Source of the DNA: Chondrilla cf. caribensis
Lineage: Eukaryota > Porifera > Demospongiae > Chondrillida > Chondrillidae
Direction: 5' to 3'
NCBI GenBank assembly: GCA_964020155.1
Contig: OZ026568.1
Coordinates: forward strand, 1,800,320-1,864,319
DNA length: 64,000 nucleotides
Shown in pieces: positions 34,683 through 44,770 of the stretch. The notes under the pieces are model-generated. The model did no database searches. It had not been told where the DNA came from and saw nothing but the letters and a program-made list of their open reading frames with translations. How positions within the stretch are numbered: the stretch's first letter is position 1; the number at the start of each line of letters is the position of its first letter. Both the position numbers and the translations under genes were made by a program.

Positions 34683-34861
34683 TACAGTGAGACCTCTCTA
34701 TAAAGGACACTTTGAGACCTCAATTCTAGTCATTATAATAGAGGTTTCCTCAATTCAGAGGTCACTTAATACACTACCTTACTAGACTCGGACACAGAAT
34801 GGTGTCCTTGTTATAGAGGTTTCCACACTTTGGAGGTTTGTAATATAGAGGTCGCGCTGTA
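34683..34861. mobile_element. MITE-like element (TACAGTGAGACCTCTCTATAA ends)
   Basis: The left end TACAGTGAGACCTCTCTATA is mirrored by AATATAGAGGTCGCGCTGTA at the right end. TA at each tip fits a Tc1/mariner-pogo type target. Internal copies of AGAGGTTTCC and TAGAGGTC repeat. It has no coding capacity. Confidence 0.65.
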
Positions 34862-35100
34862 ATTTGTACATGATGTATACGTATACGTAGATTAATTGTG
34901 TATGTTGGGCTGTGTGCACACATAAGTATAATTACAGGGTAATGTACATACACAGGAATATTATGCTTTCTCTCTCATTCATTCGTAAGATTCAGCCTGA
35001 AAGGAGACAGTGTGACTAGGTATCCGGAAAATCGGATTTCTTCAATGTCTGGTTAATAATTCTATTTACATTTGTCATGTATAGCATGTAATAATTAAGT

Positions 35101-35102
<2 letters not shown>

Positions 35103-35198
<96 letters not shown>

Positions 35199-35211
35199 CC
35201 ACACCCACACA

Positions 35212-35248
<37 letters not shown>
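35103..35248. repeat. (CA)n microsatellite
   Basis: Near-pure CA for about 145 bases, with a few CC interruptions around 35199-35216. Confidence 0.9.
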
Positions 35249-35250
<2 letters not shown>

Positions 35251-36061
35251 TACCTACATTGTTAGTATTTAATTTCAAATTTTTTTGAATGTAAATATGT
35301 AATCAACGGAATCACCAAGGTTACCAGCCAAATGCCACAAATCTCATCATTCTTAATTAAGTGGAACATGCAACTTGACTACCTGAGTGGCATGTGAAGC
35401 AAACATTATATGGCTCCATACATCCACCAATCAAAATCATTAGTGGTATTATGCATATACTATGTCATTGAGTAAGGCTTTCGGATTGCGATAATAATAT
35501 TATAATTTCAACTGTTTTCAGGTAAATCTGTTTGGATTCAGAAGTGTTGGGTAACGCAGTCTGGAGAAAAGATTTCTACATCTGGACGTTTCAATCCTAC
35601 ATGTGAATCATCTTGAGCAGTCAAAGTGCCTTGGGGTTACCATCCTTAAATAGTGTTTGGGCCTACCACCAAGACACTTCCTATCACATGACACCTGCTC
35701 CTTGGGTGGGGTCTATGATCAATCTAAAAGCTAGACCTTATATGTCTGCTCAGTTCAAAAATCAAAATTATTATCTACAGATCTAAAATTTGTAAATATT
35801 TGCTTCTGTTTTCAATATTATTATATCAATATTAATATAATTAAAATATATTTATGAATGTAGTGAATATTTTGAAACCACATATAATGGTTTCTCACTA
35901 AAGATTACAAAGTTCACTGTTAATGTAAATCATTTTAAGGCTTGTATCTCTACATTCTCTCGTGATTTGGGCTGGAAGAAATAAGCAAATGAAACAAAAA
36001 TATAATATTATATGTCAGAGTTAGAAGATGCGAAATAAAAATGCAACATTCAAGAAGTGGT

Positions 36062-36242
36062 TCAGCACCAGGTGGCTCCCAGGTAAGAACTGTACTTTGT
36101 ACATGATATAATATGCATGTACGTACCTGTGTGCAATTTTGTGTGTGGGGTAGGCAGATGTGGGTTTGTATCTGTGCGTATGTATGTGTGTGTGTGGGTG
36201 GGTGTGTTTTGTGTTTGGGTGTGTGTGTATGTCTCTCTCTGT

Positions 36243-36328
<86 letters not shown>

Positions 36329-36419
36329 GTGTGATTCTATGTGTTTGTGTGGATATAAGTGTGTGTTTGTGTATATGTAGGTATCTGTGTGTGTTGTGTG
36401 TGTGTTGTGTGTGTGTGTG

Positions 36420-36477
<58 letters not shown>

Positions 36478-36864
36478 ATGGAATGTGCATGAACTACATA
36501 ACATTGTGTAAATATGTGTATGTGTAAGTATGAGTGATTTGTGTGTACGTAAAAGTGCATACATGCGTATGTATGTGTTTTATGCTGGCATGTGTGTTGA
36601 TTATGTGTCTGTGTATGTATATGTGTGTATGATGTTTGTACATTGTATTCTGTGTCAGGGTTTGACAAAATGAATATGTCTGTCTTTATGATTTAAGTAT
36701 GCATGTGTTATATTTTGTATGCGAGAATTATTGTATGTCTATGTGTTGGTGTGTAGGTTCACATGTACATGTGTACGTAAAGTATGAATGTACATTTGTT
36801 TTTGGTATAAACTTAATTGTGTCTGCCTGTGTTTGTGTGTTTGTGTTTGCACGATAATGTGTGC

Positions 36865-36930
<66 letters not shown>

Positions 36931-37419
36931 ATGTGCGTGTGGATGCATATGTGCGTCTGTGTGATTGAACACGTGTGGCTATGTGTCTGTGAGTGTATAT
37001 ATATGTGTGGTAAATTATAAGATCTGGTGTACACATTATCTTACCAAATATTGCATTCTCCGGTAGAAACATCTTTGCAAGCAGCATAATGACTTTGTAG
37101 ACATGGAACTGGCTCGGGTATGAAGCCTCCACCACAGACCACATCGTAATAGCAGTTAACTGTAAGAGTACCAAAAAACAGCATTATCAATGATGTTTCC
37201 AATCTTCACGCCATATTGGGGAAGTCAAAATGCCAAACGTGTACAAACCTAGACTCCTAGAGGTGTGTGTTCATGGAACTCCCAGCACCACACCTTACTG
37301 GTGGCCTAACCTCAAGATCAGTTGGTCAACTTACAATTGCTATCTTCTGCTTCAGTCTGTTGGAGTATGGCTCCAAGGACAGCAAATAGCAAGATCACAC
37401 CAAATCCTTTCGCAAACAT
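36062..37419 (-). CDS. Secreted Cys-rich peptide gene F (diverged member, long intron 2)
   Basis: Exons are 37335-37419, 37045-37159 and 36062-36089, with phases 1 and 2 as in the family. Intron 1 is 175 bases. Intron 2 is 955 bases, swollen by three TG-rich tracts. Predicted product: 75 aa. The signal peptide begins MFAKGFGVILLFAVLG and ends TEA. The mature part has seven cysteines, C-x5-C-x10-C-x7-C-x7-C-x2-C-x7-C. Apart from the cysteines it shares little sequence with A-D, yet the small third exon restores the same terminal C-x7-C as gene B, followed directly by TGA. That agreement is the main support for choosing the acceptor at 36090-36091. A TATAAATT motif is at 37469-37476, 50-57 bases before the ATG. 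Confidence 0.58.
36236..36928. repeat. Three (TG)n tracts inside intron 2 of peptide gene F
   Basis: TG runs at about 36248-36326, 36420-36474 and 36867-36929 with TG-rich sequence between. Long open frames here (Thr/His on minus, Cys/Val on plus) are microsatellite translations. Confidence 0.9.
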
Positions 37420-37468
37420 TTCTTGAATCTTTTAAGTCCGATTGTGGAGGCAAATACGTCTTGCAGTT

Positions 37469-37476
37469 AATTTATA
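37469..37476 (-). promoter_or_regulatory. TATA-like element of peptide gene F
   Basis: TATAAATT on the minus strand, 50-57 bases upstream of the start codon. Confidence 0.4.
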
Positions 37477-38036
37477 GTGTTTGATTTCGTTTTCAACCTT
37501 ACACAATATCCTCACAGGTGTACACAGACTGCTTTGATAGGACACGACCCTTGCTAGAAAGGTACAGAATGGTATTGTGTTTCTAGTATAATAGTGCTAT
37601 TGTGAATAGGTAACTTTATGTAGTAATAATTGGCGTATCAGCTCGTGTCGTGATACCTTACAAGAGCCAGACTAATGCTCAAATTTCTCCAATTGATGAT
37701 TTAGCTGTGGCACCTAGAACCATAAAAGCAAAACCATGATGATTTAGCAGCTGTGGCACCTAGAACCATAAAAGCAAAACCACATGTTTTTATTTCACAC
37801 CTTTAATCCATGGGATACACAGAACAATGGGAGGCATAAAGATGTGTATAATAGAATAAATACTCCAATTCTTCACTGTGTTGGAATTAGCATACAGTAC
37901 ATGTCTACACACTTCTAACTTGGTCATCCTCAATTATTTGGTGATTCAAACATTCCCTGAGAGCATATTATTACTTAATGAAGCAAGAAGTGATTGGCAT
38001 GTTGGGTTAAGGACTTATGATATTCTCTGTATGGTG

Positions 38037-38236
38037 CAGTGAAAACTCCTTAATCTGCCGCAATTCGTTTCCAAAGAATATGGTGGATAAACTACTTTGG
38101 CAGTTTAACTGGATATTCGTCGGATATTATAATATTATATCATTGGTTGGTACGTTATATTGGTACTGGGAAATTGTGGCAGATTAAAAGTTTTGACAGA
38201 TAAAGCAGTAGCGGATTAACAAGAATTCACTGTATG
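38037..38236. mobile_element. Possible pogo-type MITE
   Basis: CAGTGAAAACTCCTTAATCTGCC at the left (first 20 bases at 38037-38056) is partly mirrored by GCGGATTAACAAGAATTCACTG at the right. Motifs of the type TGGCAG / CAGATTAA recur inside. The ends resemble the CAGTGGA-type ends of the Tigger element at 21993. Confidence 0.5.
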
Positions 38237-39064
38237 GTGAAGCAAATAGTAATGGTGGTTTTTTATATTAATCACAATGCGCTCAAATACATAGGCATAC
38301 ACATGGCAATATGGTGGTACACACAGGCACAGCATGCGCATATGTAAATACACTTTGTATTATTGTTTGTAGACAAACATGACTGTGACATAATATGCAT
38401 GTAAACTATATTATATATACCTTCTACTCATCACTCCATGGCATGGTGTGTGCTCTTAATATAAATCATTCACCAATTCATCTGCCCGCAATGGACATTT
38501 TGCCTAAACATGACATGAAAGGACCAATTGCAAATGATGAAATATGTACCAATGGAAATTATTGTTGGTGACAGCATGCATACTCATGTAGGAAAAATGT
38601 TGGAACAGTACTGAGGAATGAAAATCTGCCTTTCACCCTCAATAATCAAAGCCATGGCTTTGAATGGTTATGTATAATCCCGAGTACTGAGCTCGAGGCT
38701 CTAACGGGATTGATCCTAACCTGGTCAGCCCCCTGTCTATATGAACCAAAGAGATACTATTGTACAAGAATAAATTTGATGATAACCATGTACATTGTGT
38801 GCATGCATACATTTGACCATTGAGTTGTATCAGTTAATATAACAATACACACACAAGCACGCGCACACACAAACATGCACACACACACACACACCAAAAC
38901 CACCCAAATGAAATTTAAACCCGTGTGAAAGTGATTTTATGCATGTATGTATTCATAACAATGCAATGTCCATTGTCCCTTACAAGTATCCATACATTTT
39001 GCACAGACTAAAATGAGTACGTTATAACATGAAACTAGTGTTCATCCATTTAAGCACCTTAGTA

Positions 39065-39710
39065 TGTAGCTAGGACTACGGTTATCATACAGAGGTTGGG
39101 ATTGTTTCATAACTTAGTTCACGTCCCCAGTTAGGTCTGATGTAAATATCAACTTGATGTGCCTTCTCTCCCATGAGCTATTCAAAAAGGTGCTTAGCAT
39201 TTTTCTCACCTATACTTTCCCATACATTGAAAACTCTTCAGCACCTCCTAATGTAGCATTTGTCTTATATGGAATTAGTTCATATCATCAGGTAGGTCGA
39301 TCTGGTAAGAATGTCAGGTTTATATGCCCCCTCTTCCAAGAGTTATGCAAGAAGGTAATAGGGTCTATTCTCCTATTCTCTCCCATACATAGAAAAAATG
39401 TTAAGCACCTCTGAAGGTAGCCAAGGTTATGGAGGTGGGAATTGCTTCAGAATTTAGTTCATTCCATCAGCTAGGTCTGGTAAAAATATCAGGATGACAT
39501 GCCCCCTCACCCATGAGATATGGAAGAAGGTGCTTAGCATTTTTTTCTCCTATTCTCTCCCATACATTGGAAAAATATTAAGCACCTCCGAATGTACCTA
39601 GGGTTACGGGCAACATACAGAGATGGGAATTGTTTCAGAATTTAGTTCATGTCTCCATCTAGGTCTGGTGAAAATATCAAGTTGACACGCCCTCTTTTCC
39701 ATGGCCATTG
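39065..39710. repeat. Tandem repeat of about 165-185 bp, about 3.6 copies
   Basis: Approximate units are 39065-39250, 39251-39418, 39419-39600 and a partial 39601-39710. Each contains, in order, GGGAATTG-TTCA-AATTTAGTTCA, a C/T-rich TAGGTCTGGTAA motif, ATGCCCCCTC-CCATGAG, an AAGGTGCTTAGCATTTTTCTC motif and CTCTCCCATACATTG-AAA with AGCACCTC. Copy 2 is the most diverged. It ends about 280 bases before the membrane-protein gene. Confidence 0.75.
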
Positions 39711-39991
39711 AATACATCGCATACACCAAGTTAGTGTGTGTCCATAGGCACTCTATCATACTACGTAGTATAGAGTATATGGCATGTCTAATCGGCGCCG
39801 AGGTCAGATCATTGACATTATTGTATAGAGGTGCATCTGATCATTATTGAGTAGAATTGCATCTGCTCGATCCCATTCCGAATTCAGTTCGAGCACAATA
39901 ATAATTTGTAACTTGAACATGTGGCGTATATACACCTACGTACGTATTCTTCTTTTGATTTGCTGTATGATCCTCCGTCGCAGCATATAAG

Positions 39992-41923
39992 ATGAAGATG
40001 ACAGGGTACAAGTGTTTAGTTGTTTTTAGTTTTGTTACCTGTGCGTGCTCCATCAGTGTTCATTGTAACGGCTGCGGTTTGAATAAAGCCGAACTACACC
40101 GCCCGGGACTGGGATCGTGTTGCTCTCCTGGCTACTTGTACGTGCGCGAGGAAGACTGCGTGTGTGGATCAGCTCAAGACAACCTCCAGATTCCCAGATG
40201 TGACGACAATAACACCAGAGCTTACATCAGAGGAGGTACGTGGGTCGGGTACGTTTCTTCTACTGACTATCCTGGTGAATGTACTGGGAGTAATACTAGC
40301 TTCTACGTTGGTACCTGTCCGAATGGATACTGCGTCAACGAAGGACTAGATCAGCTCCTACTGCCACACAATAGATCAAAAGAGGAATTGGACAGGCTCA
40401 TTTGTGGGAAAACGAGAACTGGTATATTGTGCGGGAAATGTCGCGGTGGATTTGGTCCTGGCGTTAACCTGTTCCTGGCACCTTGTGTGGACTGTAAGAA
40501 CGACCCACTGAGTCAGTATGGCTGGCTTCTTTGGATATTTTTAGAGTTTGTCCCACTGTGCGTCATGCTTTTCGTTGTTCTTTACTTCAACATTGATTTT
40601 CTATCTGGGCCATTCATCTCATATTGGTTCTATGCTCAGGTTATAAATGCTTCTTTCCCTATCTCTACAACTGGTCCAATTGATATTAGCAATGACCCCA
40701 TTAGTATCCTTGAACGCTTGCTATTTATCATATTCTTTGGAATCTTTAATTTGCAGTTCTTCTCTTTTCTATTTCCACCTTTCTGTCTCTCAGCAAGTGG
40801 AAGTAACATGGAAGTCCTTGATATCATGGCATTCAAGTCAACAACCAGAATTTTTGCATTGGTTGTTATTGGGATCATTCTCTTGTACCATAAGTGCAAA
40901 GGAGGTGCTTACCTACACCACAAAAATGCTCAAAACCGTAAGCAGACTCTATGCCATTGTACATGTAATTGGCTGTTACAACGCTTTTCTTTCTCCTCTG
41001 CCTTGCATGGCCTAGCAGCATTTTTTATTCTGGTTTATTCACGTTTCCTTAGTTACTGTGGAAATATTTTTGGTCGCAGTGGTATTATCTTCAGTGATCC
41101 CAAGGCACCTTCCATAGAAGTGGTTCGTTTACAGGGTAACTTGATGTACTTTGATGATACTAAACACATCATCTACAGTACCTTCACTCTGTTATTCATC
41201 CTTTTCATAATCCTACCTCCCGTTATCCTCCTATTGCTGTATCCATCACTTCATCAGATACAACAGCTTGCAATCAACTCTCGATATAAAGTCCTAAAAT
41301 GGGTATTCAAATATAAGGTGTTTGGGATGTTCAACACTCCTCGAGTACAGCTGTTTGCCGATCTGTTCCAAAGTAGCTACAAGTACAGGTACCGTTTCTT
41401 TGCTGGCATTCTTTTACTTGCAAGAATAGGCATACTGATGGTGTGGAATTTAGTCGGCAGTCGTGCAGCAGGTTTTGCTGTGCTCTCAGCCCTATGCCTT
41501 TTCATACTAACGCTCCACTCCTGTCTCCAACCCAATATTAAGAACTGGATCAATGTTCTGGACACAATGATCTACTCACACATGACTGCCATCACCTTAC
41601 TGGCTGTTTATATATCCTCTAATTCAGTTGATCCTAACTTGAAATCGCTTAATTTGCTATATCTAGTGCTCATTTATTTGCCAGCTATATATCCCATATT
41701 GTACTTGAGTAGAAAATTTTACTATCGGATAAGAGCATGTAGAAACAAAAGTATATCATGTTACAAGAGGCAGGACGATGACGAATCAGGTGCGAACAAC
41801 CCCAGACATCCCATAGCTGGTTCACCTGGAGACAGACACAATGATGGTTCTTTGCATAACTCTCTACAGGATTCAACATACATTGATATAGATCAGCACC
41901 AGGAACTGTGGTGGAGTACGTAG
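39992..41923 (+). CDS. Multi-pass membrane protein with Cys-rich ectodomain (single exon)
   Basis: 643 aa with no introns. Residues 1-20 form a signal peptide (the MKMTGYKCLVVFSFVTCACS region). Residues 23-170 are a cysteine-rich, N-glycosylated ectodomain (NNT, NTS, NRS), ending in an EGF-like CGKTRTGILCGKCRGGFG motif and PCVDCKN. About nine hydrophobic helices follow, near 177-198, 240-264, 285-299, 336-354, 396-418, 469-487, 493-510, 527-543 and 553-574. A polar tail of about 65 residues, rich in Asp, Asn and Ser, is probably cytoplasmic. The block LFQSSYKYRYRFFAGILLLAR resembles one I recall from large sponge and cnidarian families of uncharacterised receptor-like membrane proteins; ligand and signalling are unknown. 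ATG at 39992 is chosen because it gives the signal peptide; a second ATG follows two codons later. AATAAA is at 42061. Confidence 0.85.
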   Translation: MKMTGYKCLVVFSFVTCACSISVHCNGCGLNKAELHRPGLGSCCSPGYLYVREEDCVCGSAQDNLQIPRCDDNNTRAYIRGGTWVGYVSSTDYPGECTGSNTSFYVGTCPNGYCVNEGLDQLLLPHNRSKEELDRLICGKTRTGILCGKCRGGFGPGVNLFLAPCVDCKNDPLSQYGWLLWIFLEFVPLCVMLFVVLYFNIDFLSGPFISYWFYAQVINASFPISTTGPIDISNDPISILERLLFIIFFGIFNLQFFSFLFPPFCLSASGSNMEVLDIMAFKSTTRIFALVVIGIILLYHKCKGGAYLHHKNAQNRKQTLCHCTCNWLLQRFSFSSALHGLAAFFILVYSRFLSYCGNIFGRSGIIFSDPKAPSIEVVRLQGNLMYFDDTKHIIYSTFTLLFILFIILPPVILLLLYPSLHQIQQLAINSRYKVLKWVFKYKVFGMFNTPRVQLFADLFQSSYKYRYRFFAGILLLARIGILMVWNLVGSRAAGFAVLSALCLFILTLHSCLQPNIKNWINVLDTMIYSHMTAITLLAVYISSNSVDPNLKSLNLLYLVLIYLPAIYPILYLSRKFYYRIRACRNKSISCYKRQDDDESGANNPRHPIAGSPGDRHNDGSLHNSLQDSTYIDIDQHQELWWST

Positions 41924-42060
41924 TTTACTACAGACAGCAGAGTGCATTTTAAAATTATTACAAAGTTCCCTTGTAATACTACATACATGCAAGCGTATGT
42001 TGTGAAGTCAACCAGTCCCTTTCGTGGAGCATATTAATTTTTATTCATTGTTTCAGTTGT

Positions 42061-42066
42061 AATAAA
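42061..42066 (+). terminator. Polyadenylation signal AATAAA
   Basis: Canonical hexamer 138 bases after the stop of the single-exon membrane-protein gene. Confidence 0.5.
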
Positions 42067-43624
42067 TGGATGAGTGTAGGCTCATCTGTAATTTGATTTT
42101 GTTTATCAGTGGACTCTAGGATTTTAATTTGTGAATGAAATGTGTGTCCATTATAATAACAATATCATAGTGAAATTGAATTTTATAAATATGTACAATT
42201 GTTACATTATCGATAATGCAGTTGTTATAATTATTCAATAGTTGTGCATGTGAATGTAGCACTGAACATTTACCAGAATAATATAGGATAAATTGCATAA
42301 TGATGTCATCAATTATATAATTAACTACAGCAATATTGGATGTGATCTATTTATGATTAGTAAATTCAATAACTGCATGAATGCACACACATGTATGTGT
42401 GCGTGTATAGAATTATTTATATTACACACATGCAAATGTTACAAATATATTATACGTACATACAAATCCAGTGTGGTACCTGAAAAAACTGTATGTATGC
42501 ATGCAATGGGAGGGTCAGGTATAATAAAAATAATATGTACACTTATAGTTATTCGTCAATTCCATAAATAATTTTTAATGTAATATAATATACAGATGAT
42601 GCATATATACAGCTATATGTTATAAACGGAATGCTTAATAAAATTAATGTACATTATTGTAATCTTAATATTATTGTTATTTGCAAATCTAGCTAAGAGT
42701 AAAATAGGCTTCATATATAAAATTATATTACAAATTTTGAAGCTTAAGTAGAAATAAAAAGGATACCATACATGATTACAACGATGATTACATGAGTAAT
42801 TAAGCTTGATAGTTGGACTATGTGAGAATCAAAAAAATGGTTTAAAAGGTCCATGTCCACCCAGGCGTTTTCAAACTTATCGAAAACCTCTAAAGTCCAC
42901 ATCCTTAAGCATGGTATCTGGGTAACGTGCCAGACCTAGTCTATACCTTTGGAAGAAATGATTTCAAGTTCAACGGACGAAAACTGTATGAATGTGAGTG
43001 GATGAATAGTAATAGCAGCATCACTACATCTCGCACAATTGTGTAATGTGATTGATAGCAGGAGTCGACAAAGGCAATTATCAACAACATGTGACATTCA
43101 TGAGCACAGGCTATCCAAGACACCAAGACTTACAATGTAAAAATCCATCAGTGCCAGTACACCAGTACATCACTTAAATCCACTTTGAGAGGCCTGGTGC
43201 ATACATTCTAACTCCTAGACATTTATACTGGTATATGGTGTGTGTACAAAATAAAATTGTATACCCTAGTTATCAATACTATATGTACGTACATATTACA
43301 GTTCACAACCGTATCATGACAATAGCGAATCCCAGCAGGCTGTATAGCTACATAGGTGGGTTGAAGATCTGTTGTGTGTAGACAGTGTGCATGTCTGTCA
43401 TTCATCATCATTAGGTATGGCTGTACCTCTGCCTATATTGCAACTGTATGAAGCCGAAACCTTGTTGATTCTCATAACAGCCTCTACACAATTATAGAAG
43501 TACACACATGCCTGGTTTACTGTATATCTTATGAATGTACGGGAAATATTGAATATAAGTTTGACACTTCACATTCAACTTAAAGTATGATTATTCAGAT
43601 TACAACCAATAATAGGCATGGCAT

Positions 43625-43628
<4 letters not shown>

Positions 43629-43700
<72 letters not shown>
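43629..43700. repeat. (CA)n microsatellite
   Basis: Pure CA run of about 70 bases with an interrupted CA-rich extension to about 43910. Confidence 0.9.
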
Positions 43701-44770
43701 GAGAACAATACCCACACCCATGAAGACATGTACACACAAGCGCAGCACATAAGCATACTTGCACACATGAACACATACACACACACATACATACATGCTC
43801 ATATGCATGCACACATGCAGCCAGAAACACACACGCACACACATGTACACATGCAACCACATACAAATACACAAATACAAATATGCACATACACACCCAT
43901 CACACATCCCACACAAACAAATCACTTGTGTGTTTTATATTAATTTAATGTTCAGATCAATAGTATGATTTCTATGTTAATGTACTGATTCACATTATTG
44001 TACATCACTGTGGATAGTCAACTACTAATATTTTGGAATCAGATCACAACTGCTCACCAGGGGTGGATCAGTTACCGGGCATAGCCTATGTCCTCAAACA
44101 GGGAGAAAATACCAGATTCACAAGGAGGAAATGTACCACCAATACCATACCATATTTATAGAAGGGAAGATGTAAGGTATACCGACTGGAGACAATAAGT
44201 GCTCGAGTATCATACAATTTCCGTGGAATACACCTTACTGTACTGTTAACTGGGTTATTCCGGTCATAGCTGGTGAATAAACAGTTTTCCACTTCAAAAT
44301 GCTACTGTAATGAGGATAAATACATTGTTAAGTTTCACTGGTAATTAAAGGTAAAATTTTGATACAATATGTACCTGACAGTAAAGTTAGCCACTAGTTT
44401 AGTAGCTCAAGTTAGAGTGTCTATGTTTTAAGCTTGCCATGATTTACTGGTAATGATAACAACCATTTAAGTTACCAGAGATCGGAATCACCACATTTAC
44501 CTTATTGCTTAAAGTACTGGGCCATCCATTCCGTGCACATTATCCTTGACGTCCGAAACGTTCAGCATTAAAAACTCGCTGCAATAAAGGTAGCCATATT
44601 TTAGTAGCGCCATCTTATAAATACCGGCACTTACGTCATGCTATTTCTGGGAATTAGGAGGGGGATGAACCTGGCGGTTTCTCAGAAACGACTGCTTACA
44701 ACTTCCTGGAACTCCTCATAGTGCTCTTACTTCACCGAACTGATACAGCAACTGATTCTCGCGATCTTCA

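Larger units (their letters stand above)
33872..36061. other. Array spacer between peptide genes D and F
   Basis: It contains the upstream block of D, the MITE at 34683-34861 and a (CA)n tract at 35103-35248 whose orientation is opposite to the TG tracts of the other units. No gene found. Confidence 0.5.
14960..37830. repeat. Irregular tandem segmental duplication array
   Basis: Long stretches recur in the same order several times. They are a block ending in ACTGTTTCACTG, found near 16270, 19780, 26780, 27455 and 32720; the peptide-gene promoter block, near 17330, 21290, 28615, 29520 and 33860; a block with AAGCTTCATTGAGTGTGTC, near 17450, 17840, 21810, 28750 and 29655; and blocks with TGTGCACCAACCCAGG, near 18510, 30465 and, more diverged, 34560. 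Units are roughly 4-6 kb and carry one small minus-strand gene each. They differ by insertions (Tigger, MITEs, a poly-A retro-insert) and by microsatellite length. The last unit, around 35-37.8 kb, is the most diverged. Confidence 0.8.
37477..39991. other. Intergenic region
   Basis: It holds a doubled GATGATTTAGC(AG)CTGTGGCACCTAGAACC block near 37690-37790 that belongs to the array, the possible MITE at 38037-38236, a short CA-rich stretch near 38850-38895 and the tandem repeat at 39065-39710. No gene found. Confidence 0.5.
41924..44770. other. Intergenic region upstream of the macrodomain gene
   Basis: AT-rich, with a (CA)n tract at 43629-43700 and CA/AT-rich flank to 43915. From about 44520 the base composition rises in G+C with several CpGs, which is likely the promoter and 5' UTR of the gene starting at 44771. 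No other gene seen. Confidence 0.5.

Noticed and set aside
36021..36668. 215-aa minus-strand open frame rich in His and Thr
   Set aside because: Most of it is translated (CA)n microsatellite. Only its last few codons overlap the short exon 3 of peptide gene F, in a different splicing context.
14960..37830. CRISPR array or bacterial contamination as an explanation for the regular repeats
   Set aside because: Units are kilobases long, contain GT-AG introns, TATA boxes and eukaryotic transposons, and there are no short spacers or cas-like genes.
43575..43943. Frames of 116 and 118 aa on opposite strands
   Set aside because: Translated CA microsatellite with an interrupted CA-rich flank.
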